A DNA stretch of 64,000 nucleotides, from contig CAZUGH010000005.1 in the NCBI GenBank assembly GCA_964619785.1, forward strand, positions 4,610-68,609, written 5' to 3'. The notes below the pieces were generated by a model. The model was not told the DNA's origin. It was given only the letters and a program-made list of their open reading frames with translations, and did not search any database. The translations under genes were made by a program, and so were the position numbers. Positions 27,125-35,278 of this stretch are shown here, piece by piece (position 1 is the stretch's first letter; each line of letters opens with the position of its first letter). The DNA is from CAZUGH01 sp964619785. Its GTDB lineage: Bacteria > Bacillota > Clostridia > Lachnospirales > Lachnospiraceae.

Positions 27125-29371
27125 TTAATATCCATTCATAGGATTTCGATCAAATCCTACGCTTACAATGGATTGATTGATTCTTTCATCTATTTGCACT
27201 TCAAGTTCTCTCTGTATCTGTGTCAACCTCTTTGCTTGATCGCATTTGACATAACACACATATCGGTACCAGTCATTAATCTTGCCAATGTTGGCCTTAG
27301 TTGGACCGATGCACTGTACCCCTTCTAGCTTTTGATTTTTCACAAAGTCTGCCAAATATCCAATCGCGCCCTCTGCCATTTTCTCATCTTTGGAAAATGA
27401 AAGCACAGCCATAATACTCCAGACAGGTGGATAATGCATCATCCTTCGATATGCCATCTCATTCTCATAAAACTGTATATAATCCTGGTTCTTCACAGCC
27501 TGTATTGCATAATGCTCTGGGTCATAGGTCTGTATCACAACATCACCAGGTAAACTACCTCTTCCTGCTCTTCCACTCGCTTGCATCAACAATTGAAAGG
27601 TTCTCTCCCCACTTCGATAATCGCCTGCGAACATACTTAAGTCTGCTGCAAGAATACCGACTAGTGTCACTTGTGGAAAATCATGTCCTTTCACAATCAT
27701 CTGTGTTCCAATCAGAATATCTGCCTCACCTTGACGAAATGCACGTAATATATTTTCATGTCCATTCTTGCCTGTGGTTGTATCCGCATCCATTCGCAAC
27801 ACTCTTGCCTGTGGAAACATTTTCTTCGTTAGTGCCTCTACCTTCTGTGTTCCCAATCCAAACCCGGCGATATATGGGGAACCACATTTCGGGCATTTAT
27901 CTGGCATCGGAATATGATGTCCACAATAATGACAAGTCAATGTATCGACTTCACCGTGAAAATTTTTATGAGCGGTATAGGATATATCACAATGAGGACA
28001 TTTTAACACATTTCCACAGCTTCGACAAGAAACAAAGCCAGCAAAACCACGTCGGTTTAGAAACAACATAACCTGTTGATGCTCGTCTAGTCGTTGTTTT
28101 ATCATACCTTGCAAACGGCGACTAAAAATCGAATGGTTCTTTGCTTTCATCTCTTCACGCAAATCTTCCACATGTATATGAGGGAGTGTTCCCTCCCCAG
28201 CGCGGTTCTTCATCTCCAACAACTGATATTCTCCCGTCGTTGCACGGTAATATGCCTCCACGGACGGAGTCGCCGAGCCTAGTACAACACTTGCGTGTGC
28301 CAGTTTGGCACGATAGATTGCCACCTCTCTTGCATGGTACTTTGGTGTATTTTCACTTTTATAACTATTCTCATGTTCCTCATCAATAATAATCAATCCA
28401 ATATCTTCAAAAGGCATGAACAACGCAGAACGCGGTCCAATCACGAGCTTAATCTCCCCTTCTCTCGCCTGTGTATACTGATCATACCGTTCTCCTTCTG
28501 ACATACGCGAGTTCAAGATAGATACTTGTTTGCCAAAATGCTGATAAAACCTTGCCACTGTCTGATGTGTCAAGGCAATTTCCGGGATTAATATAATTCC
28601 CTGTCTACCACCTTTTATCACTTGTTCCATCATTCTAATATAAACTTCTGTTTTTCCACTTCCGGTAACCCCATGAAGGAGATAGGTCTGATAATTCTTT
28701 TGCTGATAATCCTGAATAAAACGATTGACGCAGTCCCTCTGGTTCTCATTCATCGTAATGTCACGATTTTCTTCTAACTTCATTTGCTCAAGAGGATTTC
28801 GATATATCTGTTTACTCTCTCGGTCAATAATGCCCTCATTCACAAGACCATCGATAACCGCCTTTGTAATTTTATACTTATTTGCTGCCACTTTGCTGTC
28901 TAGCCTGCCACCTTGTTCCCGAATGGCATGTAATAGACGCAATTTTGCTTTATAATGTCGTTTTTCACAAAGAGCTATATATGCCGCCAACTCTTCTCCC
29001 TGGACATGACAAGAAAGCCAGTGTGTCTGCACTGACTTAATCTGTTTCTTGATAGGTAATACTGTTTTTAAAGCCTCATTCATCGTGGAACCATAATTTT
29101 CCCGAATATAGCCTGCCAATGCGAGTAACTGACTCTCAATGACAACCGAATCTTTTATTACACTTGTAATATCTTTTGTTCGGTCAATTGGAAATTTAGA
29201 CTTCTCTGTGATATCAAGTACAAACCCTCGAATCTGCCGATTTCCTTTGCCAAAGGGAATCATCACGGCGGAGCCAATCTGAATCTCTTGCTCCATCGAT
29301 TCTGGAATTCTGTACTGGTAGGTTCTATCCAAAGACTCTATGGAGATATCAACAATAATATCTGCAAACAT
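27125..29371 (-). CDS. priA: Primosomal replication restart helicase PriA
   Basis: Superfamily 2 3'-5' helicase that reloads the replisome at stalled forks. It has 748 residues. An N-terminal DNA-binding domain (about 1-100), Walker A HGVTGSGKTEVY, the DEEH box (IIDEEHENSYK), and a zinc-binding region with four Cys pairs (CRSCGNVLKCPHC, CHYCGHH, CPKCG) are seen, followed by the GRAGRG helicase motif. The start overlaps the murF region closely (four bases after its stop) with GAGGAG upstream. No gaps or defects are visible. Confidence 0.96.
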   Translation of the reverse strand: MFADIIVDISIESLDRTYQYRIPESMEQEIQIGSAVMIPFGKGNRQIRGFVLDITEKSKFPIDRTKDITSVIKDSVVIESQLLALAGYIRENYGSTMNEALKTVLPIKKQIKSVQTHWLSCHVQGEELAAYIALCEKRHYKAKLRLLHAIREQGGRLDSKVAANKYKITKAVIDGLVNEGIIDRESKQIYRNPLEQMKLEENRDITMNENQRDCVNRFIQDYQQKNYQTYLLHGVTGSGKTEVYIRMMEQVIKGGRQGIILIPEIALTHQTVARFYQHFGKQVSILNSRMSEGERYDQYTQAREGEIKLVIGPRSALFMPFEDIGLIIIDEEHENSYKSENTPKYHAREVAIYRAKLAHASVVLGSATPSVEAYYRATTGEYQLLEMKNRAGEGTLPHIHVEDLREEMKAKNHSIFSRRLQGMIKQRLDEHQQVMLFLNRRGFAGFVSCRSCGNVLKCPHCDISYTAHKNFHGEVDTLTCHYCGHHIPMPDKCPKCGSPYIAGFGLGTQKVEALTKKMFPQARVLRMDADTTTGKNGHENILRAFRQGEADILIGTQMIVKGHDFPQVTLVGILAADLSMFAGDYRSGERTFQLLMQASGRAGRGSLPGDVVIQTYDPEHYAIQAVKNQDYIQFYENEMAYRRMMHYPPVWSIMAVLSFSKDEKMAEGAIGYLADFVKNQKLEGVQCIGPTKANIGKINDWYRYVCYVKCDQAKRLTQIQRELEVQIDERINQSIVSVGFDRNPMNGY

Positions 29372-29375
29372 GGTA

Positions 29376-30791
29376 TCACTCCTCTAATAGTGCCTTCACC
29401 ACTTGATCCATTGCCATACCTCTAGACCCCTTCACAAGTACGACGTCACCTTCTGTGATTATTTCTCTCATATAATCAATGACTTCTTCTCTGCTTTGAC
29501 AATGTTTCACTTGAATCGTTTTGCTCTTGTTTCGAACGACATCACTGATATAGGAAGCATTTTCCCCGTAGGTAACTAACACACCCAATACTCTGCCTTT
29601 GCTTTCCTCTTCAAGCAAATATCGTCCCACGCGTTCATGCGCTTCTCTTGAAAATTCGCCTAATTCTAATACATCCGCTAGCACGGCGATACTTCGATGT
29701 GCACCCGCTCGGTCGAACAATGCTGCCAAGCCACTATTGATTGAATCCGTACTCGCATTGTAAGTATCATCAACAATCGTATATCCACGATGCTCTGTCA
29801 CATCTCCACGCATCTTAAGAGGCTGATATGCATACAAGGCCTGACAGGCATCTTGTAGATCGATACCGTATCTCTCTCCTAAGCATAACGCTATCACTGC
29901 ATTATTCACATTATGTTCTCCCAATACGGAAAGCGTAACATGAACAGATTGTTTCTCATGAATATAATCAAAAGACATATGCTCTCCCTCGACGGTGATA
30001 TTCATTGCCTTATACTCCGGTTCATGTTCTGTTCCATAATAGACAAATTGACAAGAACCATTTTCACAAATCGTTGTATCGATGCACGTACTCGTCATCT
30101 CCTTGCCATCACCATTACTACAGATGTACAGTATGCCCTGTGGTCCAAAGCATGTGATAATCTTGCTTTTCTCACGGCATATATTTTCTCTTGACCCTAG
30201 ATTTCCGATATGCGACATGCCGATATTGGTCATAACTGCAGTCTCTGGTCTAGCGATATGAACAAGTCGGTCCATCTCACCATGTTCACTGATTCCCATC
30301 TCGATTACAGCAATCTCAATGGAATCATCTAATTCAAACATCATTCGTGACAAGCCGATTTGGCTATTCATATTACCAAAGGTCTTAAGGACTTTGTATT
30401 TGCGTTCTAGTACTGTCGCAATCATCTCTTTCGTCGTTGTCTTGCCAACACTTCCCGTTACACCTATCATCGGAATATGTGCAAAGAGGTTGCGATACCA
30501 GCTAGCAAAATCCTGCAATGCCTGAAGCGTATCTTCTACATAGATGTAAGCGTGTGAGCCTACTCGTTTGATATCTTTATGCGAGGTATAAACACAAGTC
30601 GCCCCATCTTCAAATGCTCCAGGAATAAAATCATGTCCATCACGGCGTTCACCGATAATAGGCACAAATAGAGTTCCTTCTTTTACTTCACGCGAATCTG
30701 TTGTGACGGATACAACAACAAGGGAACAATCGCCTTGAAGCAATGTTCCCTTAGTTGCCGTCACAATATCATGAATCGAAATTGGTTTCAT
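29376..30791 (-). CDS. murF: UDP-MurNAc-tripeptide-D-alanyl-D-alanine ligase
   Basis: Mur ligase adding D-Ala-D-Ala to the UDP-MurNAc-tripeptide. It has 471 residues with the usual three domains: N-terminal substrate domain (1-95), central ATPase with GVTGSVGKTTTKEM (about 110-123) and VIEMGISEHGEMDRL, and a C-terminal domain containing DDTYNAS and VLVKGSRGM. It is placed 12 bases after dapB rather than in the dcw cluster. The arrangement groups synthesis of meso-DAP with the ligase that completes the DAP-containing pentapeptide. Confidence 0.95.
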   Translation of the reverse strand: MKPISIHDIVTATKGTLLQGDCSLVVVSVTTDSREVKEGTLFVPIIGERRDGHDFIPGAFEDGATCVYTSHKDIKRVGSHAYIYVEDTLQALQDFASWYRNLFAHIPMIGVTGSVGKTTTKEMIATVLERKYKVLKTFGNMNSQIGLSRMMFELDDSIEIAVIEMGISEHGEMDRLVHIARPETAVMTNIGMSHIGNLGSRENICREKSKIITCFGPQGILYICSNGDGKEMTSTCIDTTICENGSCQFVYYGTEHEPEYKAMNITVEGEHMSFDYIHEKQSVHVTLSVLGEHNVNNAVIALCLGERYGIDLQDACQALYAYQPLKMRGDVTEHRGYTIVDDTYNASTDSINSGLAALFDRAGAHRSIAVLADVLELGEFSREAHERVGRYLLEEESKGRVLGVLVTYGENASYISDVVRNKSKTIQVKHCQSREEVIDYMREIITEGDVVLVKGSRGMAMDQVVKALLEE

Positions 30792-30803
30792 TAAATCTCC
30801 ATC

Positions 30804-31559
30804 CTATCCAATTACATCTGCCATATCATACATTCCAGGCTCTTTTCCTGCTAGGAATTTGGCTGCTGAAACTGCACCCTTGGCAAATACATTTTTCGAG
30901 TATGCGGTATGCGAAAATGTAACCACTTCATCCACACCTGCAAAAATAACATCGTGTTCTCCTACGATGGTTCCTCCACGTACAGCCGAGATACCCAATT
31001 CCTTTTTGTCTCTCTTCTGTCTTCTCTGAGAACGATCATAGATATATTCATATTGATTTCCCATCGCTTCATTCACGGAGTCTGCTAATGCTAATGCAGT
31101 TCCTGATGGGGCATCTAATTTGAGATTATGATGCTTCTCTACAATCTCTACATCAAATCCTTCTGTTGCTAATACTTTAGCGGCTTCCTTCAATAAGCGC
31201 ATCATCGTATTGATACCGAGTGACATATTCGCTGACTTAAGAAGTGCTGTTGACTTGCTTGCTGTCTGAATCTGCGCTAATTGCTCAGTGCTATAGCCTG
31301 TTGTACATAGTACAGCCGGAACCTGCTTCTCAATACTATACTCAAGTATATCGGATAAAATTCGTGCTGTCGAAAAATCAATCAGTACGTCGGCAGGTAT
31401 ATCACATTCTTTAATTGATGAAAAAACTGGATACGTATTCTTGCCCTCATCTGCAATATCAATACCGGCTACAATCTCTGTATCCTGATCTGCTGCTGCA
31501 ATCGCTGTGATAGCTCTTCCCATCGCACCGTTGCAACCACTCATAATTATTCTTGTCAT
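30804..31559 (-). CDS. dapB: 4-hydroxy-tetrahydrodipicolinate reductase
   Basis: NAD(P)H-dependent reductase, second step of the DAP/lysine branch. It has 251 residues. The N-terminal nucleotide-binding GCNGAMGRAI (8-17) and the substrate motif EKHHNLKLDAPSGTAL (about 137-152) are diagnostic. It follows dapA by 17 bases and precedes murF by 12, and lies under the same lysine riboswitch as dapA. Confidence 0.97.
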   Translation of the reverse strand: MTRIIMSGCNGAMGRAITAIAAADQDTEIVAGIDIADEGKNTYPVFSSIKECDIPADVLIDFSTARILSDILEYSIEKQVPAVLCTTGYSTEQLAQIQTASKSTALLKSANMSLGINTMMRLLKEAAKVLATEGFDVEIVEKHHNLKLDAPSGTALALADSVNEAMGNQYEYIYDRSQRRQKRDKKELGISAVRGGTIVGEHDVIFAGVDEVVTFSHTAYSKNVFAKGAVSAAKFLAGKEPGMYDMADVIG

Positions 31560-31576
31560 CCTCGTATCTCCATTCT

Positions 31577-32470
31577 TTATTCGCTAACCGTTATTCCCAC
31601 TTTTCTCATCTCTTCAGCCAATACTGCTTTGTTGGCATCTTCCATCTCAGACAAAGGCATACGCAAGCTTCCCACTTCCATACCCATCAGGTTCATCGCT
31701 GCTTTCACAGGGATTGGATTCACCTCACAGAATAAGGAATTAATTAAGTGAAGATATTTTAACTGCAGCTGCTGACTTGTCATTAAGTCACCATTCATCA
31801 TCTTCATTGCCATATCATGTGTCTCTTGTGGAAGAATATTAGACAGTACAGAGATAACACCTTTACCGCCCAATGCTACAACTGGTACAATCTGATCGTC
31901 ATTGCCCGAATATAAATCAACGCAACCATCCGCTTTCGCAAGTACCTTAGCTACTTCTGATAAATCGCCTGTTGCATCTTTCACACCAACAATATTATCA
32001 ACCGTCTTACACAATTCTACTACCGTATCTACCTGAATTGTCACACCAGTTCTACCCGGAATATTATAAAGAATAATTGGGATATGAACGGATGCCGCAA
32101 TTGCTTTGAAATGTGCCTTTAAACCATTCTGTGTACATTTGTTATAGTATGGTGTCACAACAAGGAGCCCGTCCGCTCCTACTCGCTCTGCTTCCTGGGA
32201 GAGATAAATTGTGGTAGCCGTACAATTAGAACCTGTTCCTGCTATTACTGGGATTCTCTTATCCACGTACTCAACACATTTGCGAATGCACTCAATGTGT
32301 TCTTCATGAGATAATGTTGATGCTTCTCCTGTCGTACCACAAATGATAATCGCATCTGTACCATTATCCACCTGGAAATCGATGATTTCTTTCATTTTAT
32401 CGAAATCAACGTCCCCATTTTCCTTCATTGGTGTTATCAATGCAACACCTGCTCCTGTAAATATTGACAT
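31577..32470 (-). CDS. dapA: 4-hydroxy-tetrahydrodipicolinate synthase
   Basis: Condenses pyruvate with aspartate semialdehyde, the committed step to DAP and lysine. It is a TIM barrel of 297 residues. GTTGEASTLSHEEH (about 45-58), YNIPGRTG (134-141) and VGVKDATGD (Schiff-base Lys near 163) are clear. GGAGG lies eight bases before the ATG. It is the first gene after the lysine riboswitch, so it is the gene most directly repressed when lysine is abundant, and it heads a run of fifteen tightly packed genes. Confidence 0.97.
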   Translation of the reverse strand: MSIFTGAGVALITPMKENGDVDFDKMKEIIDFQVDNGTDAIIICGTTGEASTLSHEEHIECIRKCVEYVDKRIPVIAGTGSNCTATTIYLSQEAERVGADGLLVVTPYYNKCTQNGLKAHFKAIAASVHIPIILYNIPGRTGVTIQVDTVVELCKTVDNIVGVKDATGDLSEVAKVLAKADGCVDLYSGNDDQIVPVVALGGKGVISVLSNILPQETHDMAMKMMNGDLMTSQQLQLKYLHLINSLFCEVNPIPVKAAMNLMGMEVGSLRMPLSEMEDANKAVLAEEMRKVGITVSE

Positions 32471-32508
32471 GTCGTCATCCTCCTATAAAGTATTTCTAAA
32501 AGCAGAGA

Positions 32509-32534
32509 GAGCCGGTCACTTGGTGTGCCGGCTC
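32509..32534 (-). terminator. Expression-platform hairpin of the lysine riboswitch
   Basis: A 7-bp stem GAGCCGG / CCGGCTC, extendable inward by CAC/GTG pairs, lies between the aptamer and the dapA ribosome site. On the minus strand it is followed by CTCTCTGCTTTTAG, a moderately U-rich stretch. It is the likely terminator formed in the lysine-bound state, but the U-run is imperfect. Confidence 0.6.
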
Positions 32535-32559
32535 AGAAAAATTCACTATAAATTTAACT

Positions 32560-32722
32560 TTGTAGCACTCCATCAAAATTGATGACAGTCATATAGTTCT
32601 TCACTATATGCCCAGGGCACAGGCTACGGAACCTGATTCCTTCGGCATCCTTCCCTTTCACTAACCATCTTATGCATCCGAATGCATCTGGCTACCTACT
32701 GATGAAAAACGCGCCTCTACTT
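32560..32722 (-). promoter_or_regulatory. Lysine riboswitch (L box)
   Basis: The minus-strand leader carries the L-box core in order: GTAGAGGCGCG at the 5' side, CATCAGTAGGTAGCC, then GTGAAAGGGAAGGATGCCGAAGG in short conserved pieces, CTGGGC, GACTGTCA, and the closing GGAGTGCTAC. GTAG and CTAC form the outer P1 helix. It lies about 90 bases upstream of dapA, a normal target. In this family, bound lysine lowers expression of the downstream genes. Confidence 0.92.
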
Positions 32723-32735
32723 TTAATATAAATAC

Positions 32736-32764
32736 ATACTATCACTATGAATATGCAGTGTCAA
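32736..32764 (-). promoter_or_regulatory. Promoter of the lysine riboswitch-dapA transcript
   Basis: A perfect -35 box TTGACA (32764-32759) and TAGTAT (32741-32736) are spaced by 17 bases on the minus strand. Transcription would start near 32729, a few bases before the riboswitch P1 helix. The -35 box overlaps the stop codon of cobO. Confidence 0.75.
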
Positions 32765-33255
32765 GTATTAACTTTGATTAATTGAATCTCGGAAATAACA
32801 TCTAAATATGGTAACAAACTCTCTGGCAATTCATTGCCTGTAAGAACCAATCTCACATAGTCATCGCGCAAACGAATCAAGTCTATAATATCCTCGGTCG
32901 ATATAATACCCAAGTCAACCATACCTAATACTTCATCAAGTACTAGCACATCACATTCGCCTGTCTCAATCACCTTCTTAGCGAAATTGAAACCATTTAA
33001 AACATTCTGACGCTCTTCCTTCTTCTGCTCCTCTGTTAAATCGCAGTAACTAACACTGTTCTTATCAAATCGAAACAGCTTAATCTCAGGCTCAAGCCTA
33101 GACAAAAAGCTAAACTCTTCCGCATCATTTCCTTTAAGAAATTGAATAATAATAGTACTATTACCCAAACTGGCAGCTCGTATACATTGACCTACTGCAG
33201 CTGATGTCTTGCCTTTACCAGACCCAAAAAAAGCCTGTACTATCTTTTTACTCAT
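32761..33255 (-). CDS. cobO: Cob(I)yrinic acid a,c-diamide adenosyltransferase
   Basis: CobA/BtuR-type corrinoid adenosyltransferase that attaches the 5'-deoxyadenosyl group to cobalamin or its precursors. Taken as 164 residues from ATG 33255, which has GGAGG six bases upstream; the earlier in-frame ATG 27 bases away overlaps nothing useful. The P-loop GSGKGKTS (about 11-18) and the VLDEVLGMVDLG segment (about 104-115) are family features. No other cobalamin genes are in the window, so it may serve salvage or be separated from a biosynthetic cluster. It has its own promoter. Confidence 0.93.
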   Translation of the reverse strand: MSKKIVQAFFGSGKGKTSAAVGQCIRAASLGNSTIIIQFLKGNDAEEFSFLSRLEPEIKLFRFDKNSVSYCDLTEEQKKEERQNVLNGFNFAKKVIETGECDVLVLDEVLGMVDLGIISTEDIIDLIRLRDDYVRLVLTGNELPESLLPYLDVISEIQLIKVNT

Positions 33256-33306
33256 AATCATCCTCCGAACACTCTTATCCATGTGTTACATTTATCATGA
33301 GTAGGT

Positions 33307-33336
33307 ATTATATCATATTTACCATAATTTTGCCAA
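33307..33336 (-). promoter_or_regulatory. cobO promoter
   Basis: TTGGCA (33336-33331) and a consensus TATAAT (33312-33307) with an 18-base spacer on the minus strand, about 52 bases before the cobO start. No cobalamin riboswitch sequence was seen in the short leader. Confidence 0.65.
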
Positions 33337-33375
33337 CTTTTTGTTAACCCCACCAAAATATGGTTATTCTCGATA

Positions 33376-33404
33376 TTGCAATTCACCCATATATATACTA
33401 TAAT
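33376..33404 (+). promoter_or_regulatory. Promoter of the acyltransferase gene
   Basis: TTGCAA (33376-33381) and TATAAT (33399-33404) are spaced by 17 bases, about 30 bases before the ATG at 33435. It faces away from the cobO promoter. Confidence 0.7.
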
Positions 33405-33434
33405 AAATACATAAAATGATAGTGAGGTTTCAAC

Positions 33435-34370
33435 ATGAAGGACACATACTCAATTCAAAATACAACTTCCGTAAATGGAATATTCATTATACTCGTTTTT
33501 GCTAGTCACTTAAGAAGCTATATCACGTTATCACCATTTGCCAACAATTTTTTAACTTATTTGGGTCAACTAATGGTGACAACCTTTTTCCTTTTCTCCG
33601 GATACGGAATTTTCCTATCCATCGAAAAGAAGGGAATGACATACCTTAACCAGTTTCCTAGGAAACGCATATTGAGTGTTCTACTCTCCTTTGATGCGTG
33701 TGTTTTGATATACCAGCTTCTCACAGTCGTTTTGCATAAACCCTATCCTATCTCCGTTCGTTTACTCGCGTTCACGGGATGGACCAATGTTGGGAATAGC
33801 AATTGGTATATCTTTGTCATTCTTATACTCTACCTGATTACCTGGATTAGCTTCAAGCTCAGCAAACAGAAACCACTTTCTTCTTTAATATTAACATCCA
33901 TTCTCTGCTATGCATTTCTAATTATTCTTAGCTTCGTCAAAGAGAATTACTGGTACAACACGTTGCTATGTTATCCGCTTGGTATGTGGTTTGCTTATCT
34001 AGGTTCTCCCATACTAGCCGCACTTAAGAAAAGCAATCTGCACTTCGCCATTAGTTTGATTGGTTTTTTGGTCGCTGTAATTGTACTTCGCTATTACCGC
34101 ATCAACACAACCATATACACCCTAATGGCTCTTTGCTTTTGCCTTCTCATCCTAATAATCATGAGTAAAGTTTGCCTCTATCATCCAATTCTGTATTGGC
34201 TTGGAAAACATCTCTTTCCAATTTATATGCTAATGCGAATTCCTATGTCACTTATGAAGAATCTTATAAACTGTCAGCTGCCAAACGGTGTCTTCATCAT
34301 CATAAGCCTTGTTTGTACATTAGCACTTGCCAAACTATATGAAACGATTGTGTCCTGCTTCAAGCATTAA
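33435..34370 (+). CDS. Membrane acyltransferase, family 3 (OafA-like)
   Basis: Polytopic protein of 311 residues with about ten hydrophobic segments, resembling acyltransferase-3 proteins that O-acylate surface glycans. Family-like features include an early His in FASHLRSY after the first membrane helix, FFLFSGYGIFLSI, FPRKRILSVL, and NSNWYIFVILILYL. The ribosome site GTGAGG lies 9 bases before the ATG. It stands alone with its own promoter, and its stop codon overlaps that of the SSB-like gene (shared TTAA). The acyl group and acceptor cannot be deduced. Confidence 0.82.
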   Translation: MKDTYSIQNTTSVNGIFIILVFASHLRSYITLSPFANNFLTYLGQLMVTTFFLFSGYGIFLSIEKKGMTYLNQFPRKRILSVLLSFDACVLIYQLLTVVLHKPYPISVRLLAFTGWTNVGNSNWYIFVILILYLITWISFKLSKQKPLSSLILTSILCYAFLIILSFVKENYWYNTLLCYPLGMWFAYLGSPILAALKKSNLHFAISLIGFLVAVIVLRYYRINTTIYTLMALCFCLLILIIMSKVCLYHPILYWLGKHLFPIYMLMRIPMSLMKNLINCQLPNGVFIIISLVCTLALAKLYETIVSCFKH

Positions 34371-35029
34371 GAATGGCTTAGTGGTTCAATTGTTTCTTCG
34401 TCATGAGCCACACATTCAAGTTTGCTTACAGAAATCTCATAAGCTACTCTCTTTTCAAACTCTTCTTCGCCAACCTTCTTTTGGTATTCGCGGCTCTGGA
34501 TTCTTCCCCATAACTGCACGTGACCACCTACTTCAAAACTGTCAGCAAATCTTGCGTTTCTTCCCCAACAGATACACGGGATATAATCCGATTTACCATA
34601 TGGTCGATTCACTGCCAATAAAATGTCTGCAATTTCTCTTCCCAATGGAGTTTTTCGATATACAGGTGCTTTGCAAATATAACCATCTAGGAAAATGTGG
34701 TTTGGCTTCTCGCACTCCACTTCTTCCTCATACACTTGTAAATCTCTCACAAAAACGGATAAGATTAATCGATTACGACTCTCTTCGTGTCGATTGTAAG
34801 AACGGAACTGTCCGCTCGCTTCAATGAAGCAGCCATGATAATCACGGTTTACATCGATTAATCGCTCTGAAATCATAAGTGGTATCACATCATACACCTG
34901 ACTTAATCGTTGTACTGACAGTTGTAATATGTAGAACCCCTCTCCAAATACCTCATGACTGAATTCAAAGCCGCTGATTACTTCCCCAAATACATTTACC
35001 TGATTGTTTCCTAAATTCTTTTCTGTCAT
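34367..35029 (-). CDS. SSB-like protein with two OB-fold regions
   Basis: A 220-residue protein. Residues about 8-105 (NQVNVFGEVISGFEFS...LILSVFVRDL) and 115-210 (NHIFLDGYICKAPVYRKTPLGREIADILLAVNR...CICWGRNARFADSFEVGGHVQLWGRIQSREY) both look like OB folds; the second matches SSB proteins best. The C-terminus (EETIEPLSHS) lacks the acidic DDDIPF-type tip of the housekeeping SSB. So it binds single-stranded DNA or another nucleic acid by inference, but partner recruitment through the usual tip is not expected. GAGGAG lies eight bases before the ATG. Confidence 0.72.
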   Translation of the reverse strand: MTEKNLGNNQVNVFGEVISGFEFSHEVFGEGFYILQLSVQRLSQVYDVIPLMISERLIDVNRDYHGCFIEASGQFRSYNRHEESRNRLILSVFVRDLQVYEEEVECEKPNHIFLDGYICKAPVYRKTPLGREIADILLAVNRPYGKSDYIPCICWGRNARFADSFEVGGHVQLWGRIQSREYQKKVGEEEFEKRVAYEISVSKLECVAHDEETIEPLSHS

Positions 35030-35201
35030 TTTTCAGACTCCTCTCTGTTTTTCCAGACAATTTCGCTGTTTGCTCATTGTCCATTTTCATCTTCCTAACT
35101 AGTATATGCAGCTTCGAATCAAAATAGAACCAGATTTTTACTCATTTTCCCATAACTTGATTTGTCTCTATTTTATTCCCTTATTCGCCAAATTGCAATC
35201 C

Positions 35202-35230
35202 TTGCTTTTCAAGTAGTAATATGATACAAT
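35202..35230 (+). promoter_or_regulatory. typA promoter
   Basis: TTGCTT (35202-35207) and TACAAT (35225-35230) with a 17-base spacer, about 48 bases upstream of the typA ATG. The remaining 35030-35200 region, between the divergent SSB-like and typA genes, shows no gene. Confidence 0.65.
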
Positions 35231-35278
35231 AATCAATTGTATGTCAATTGTTTATGTAGAACGAAAGGAAATGAAAAC

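Noticed and set aside
32471..32760. T-box leader for dapA
   Set aside because: No T-box sequence (TGGNACCGCG type) was seen, while the L-box core elements are all present in the right order.
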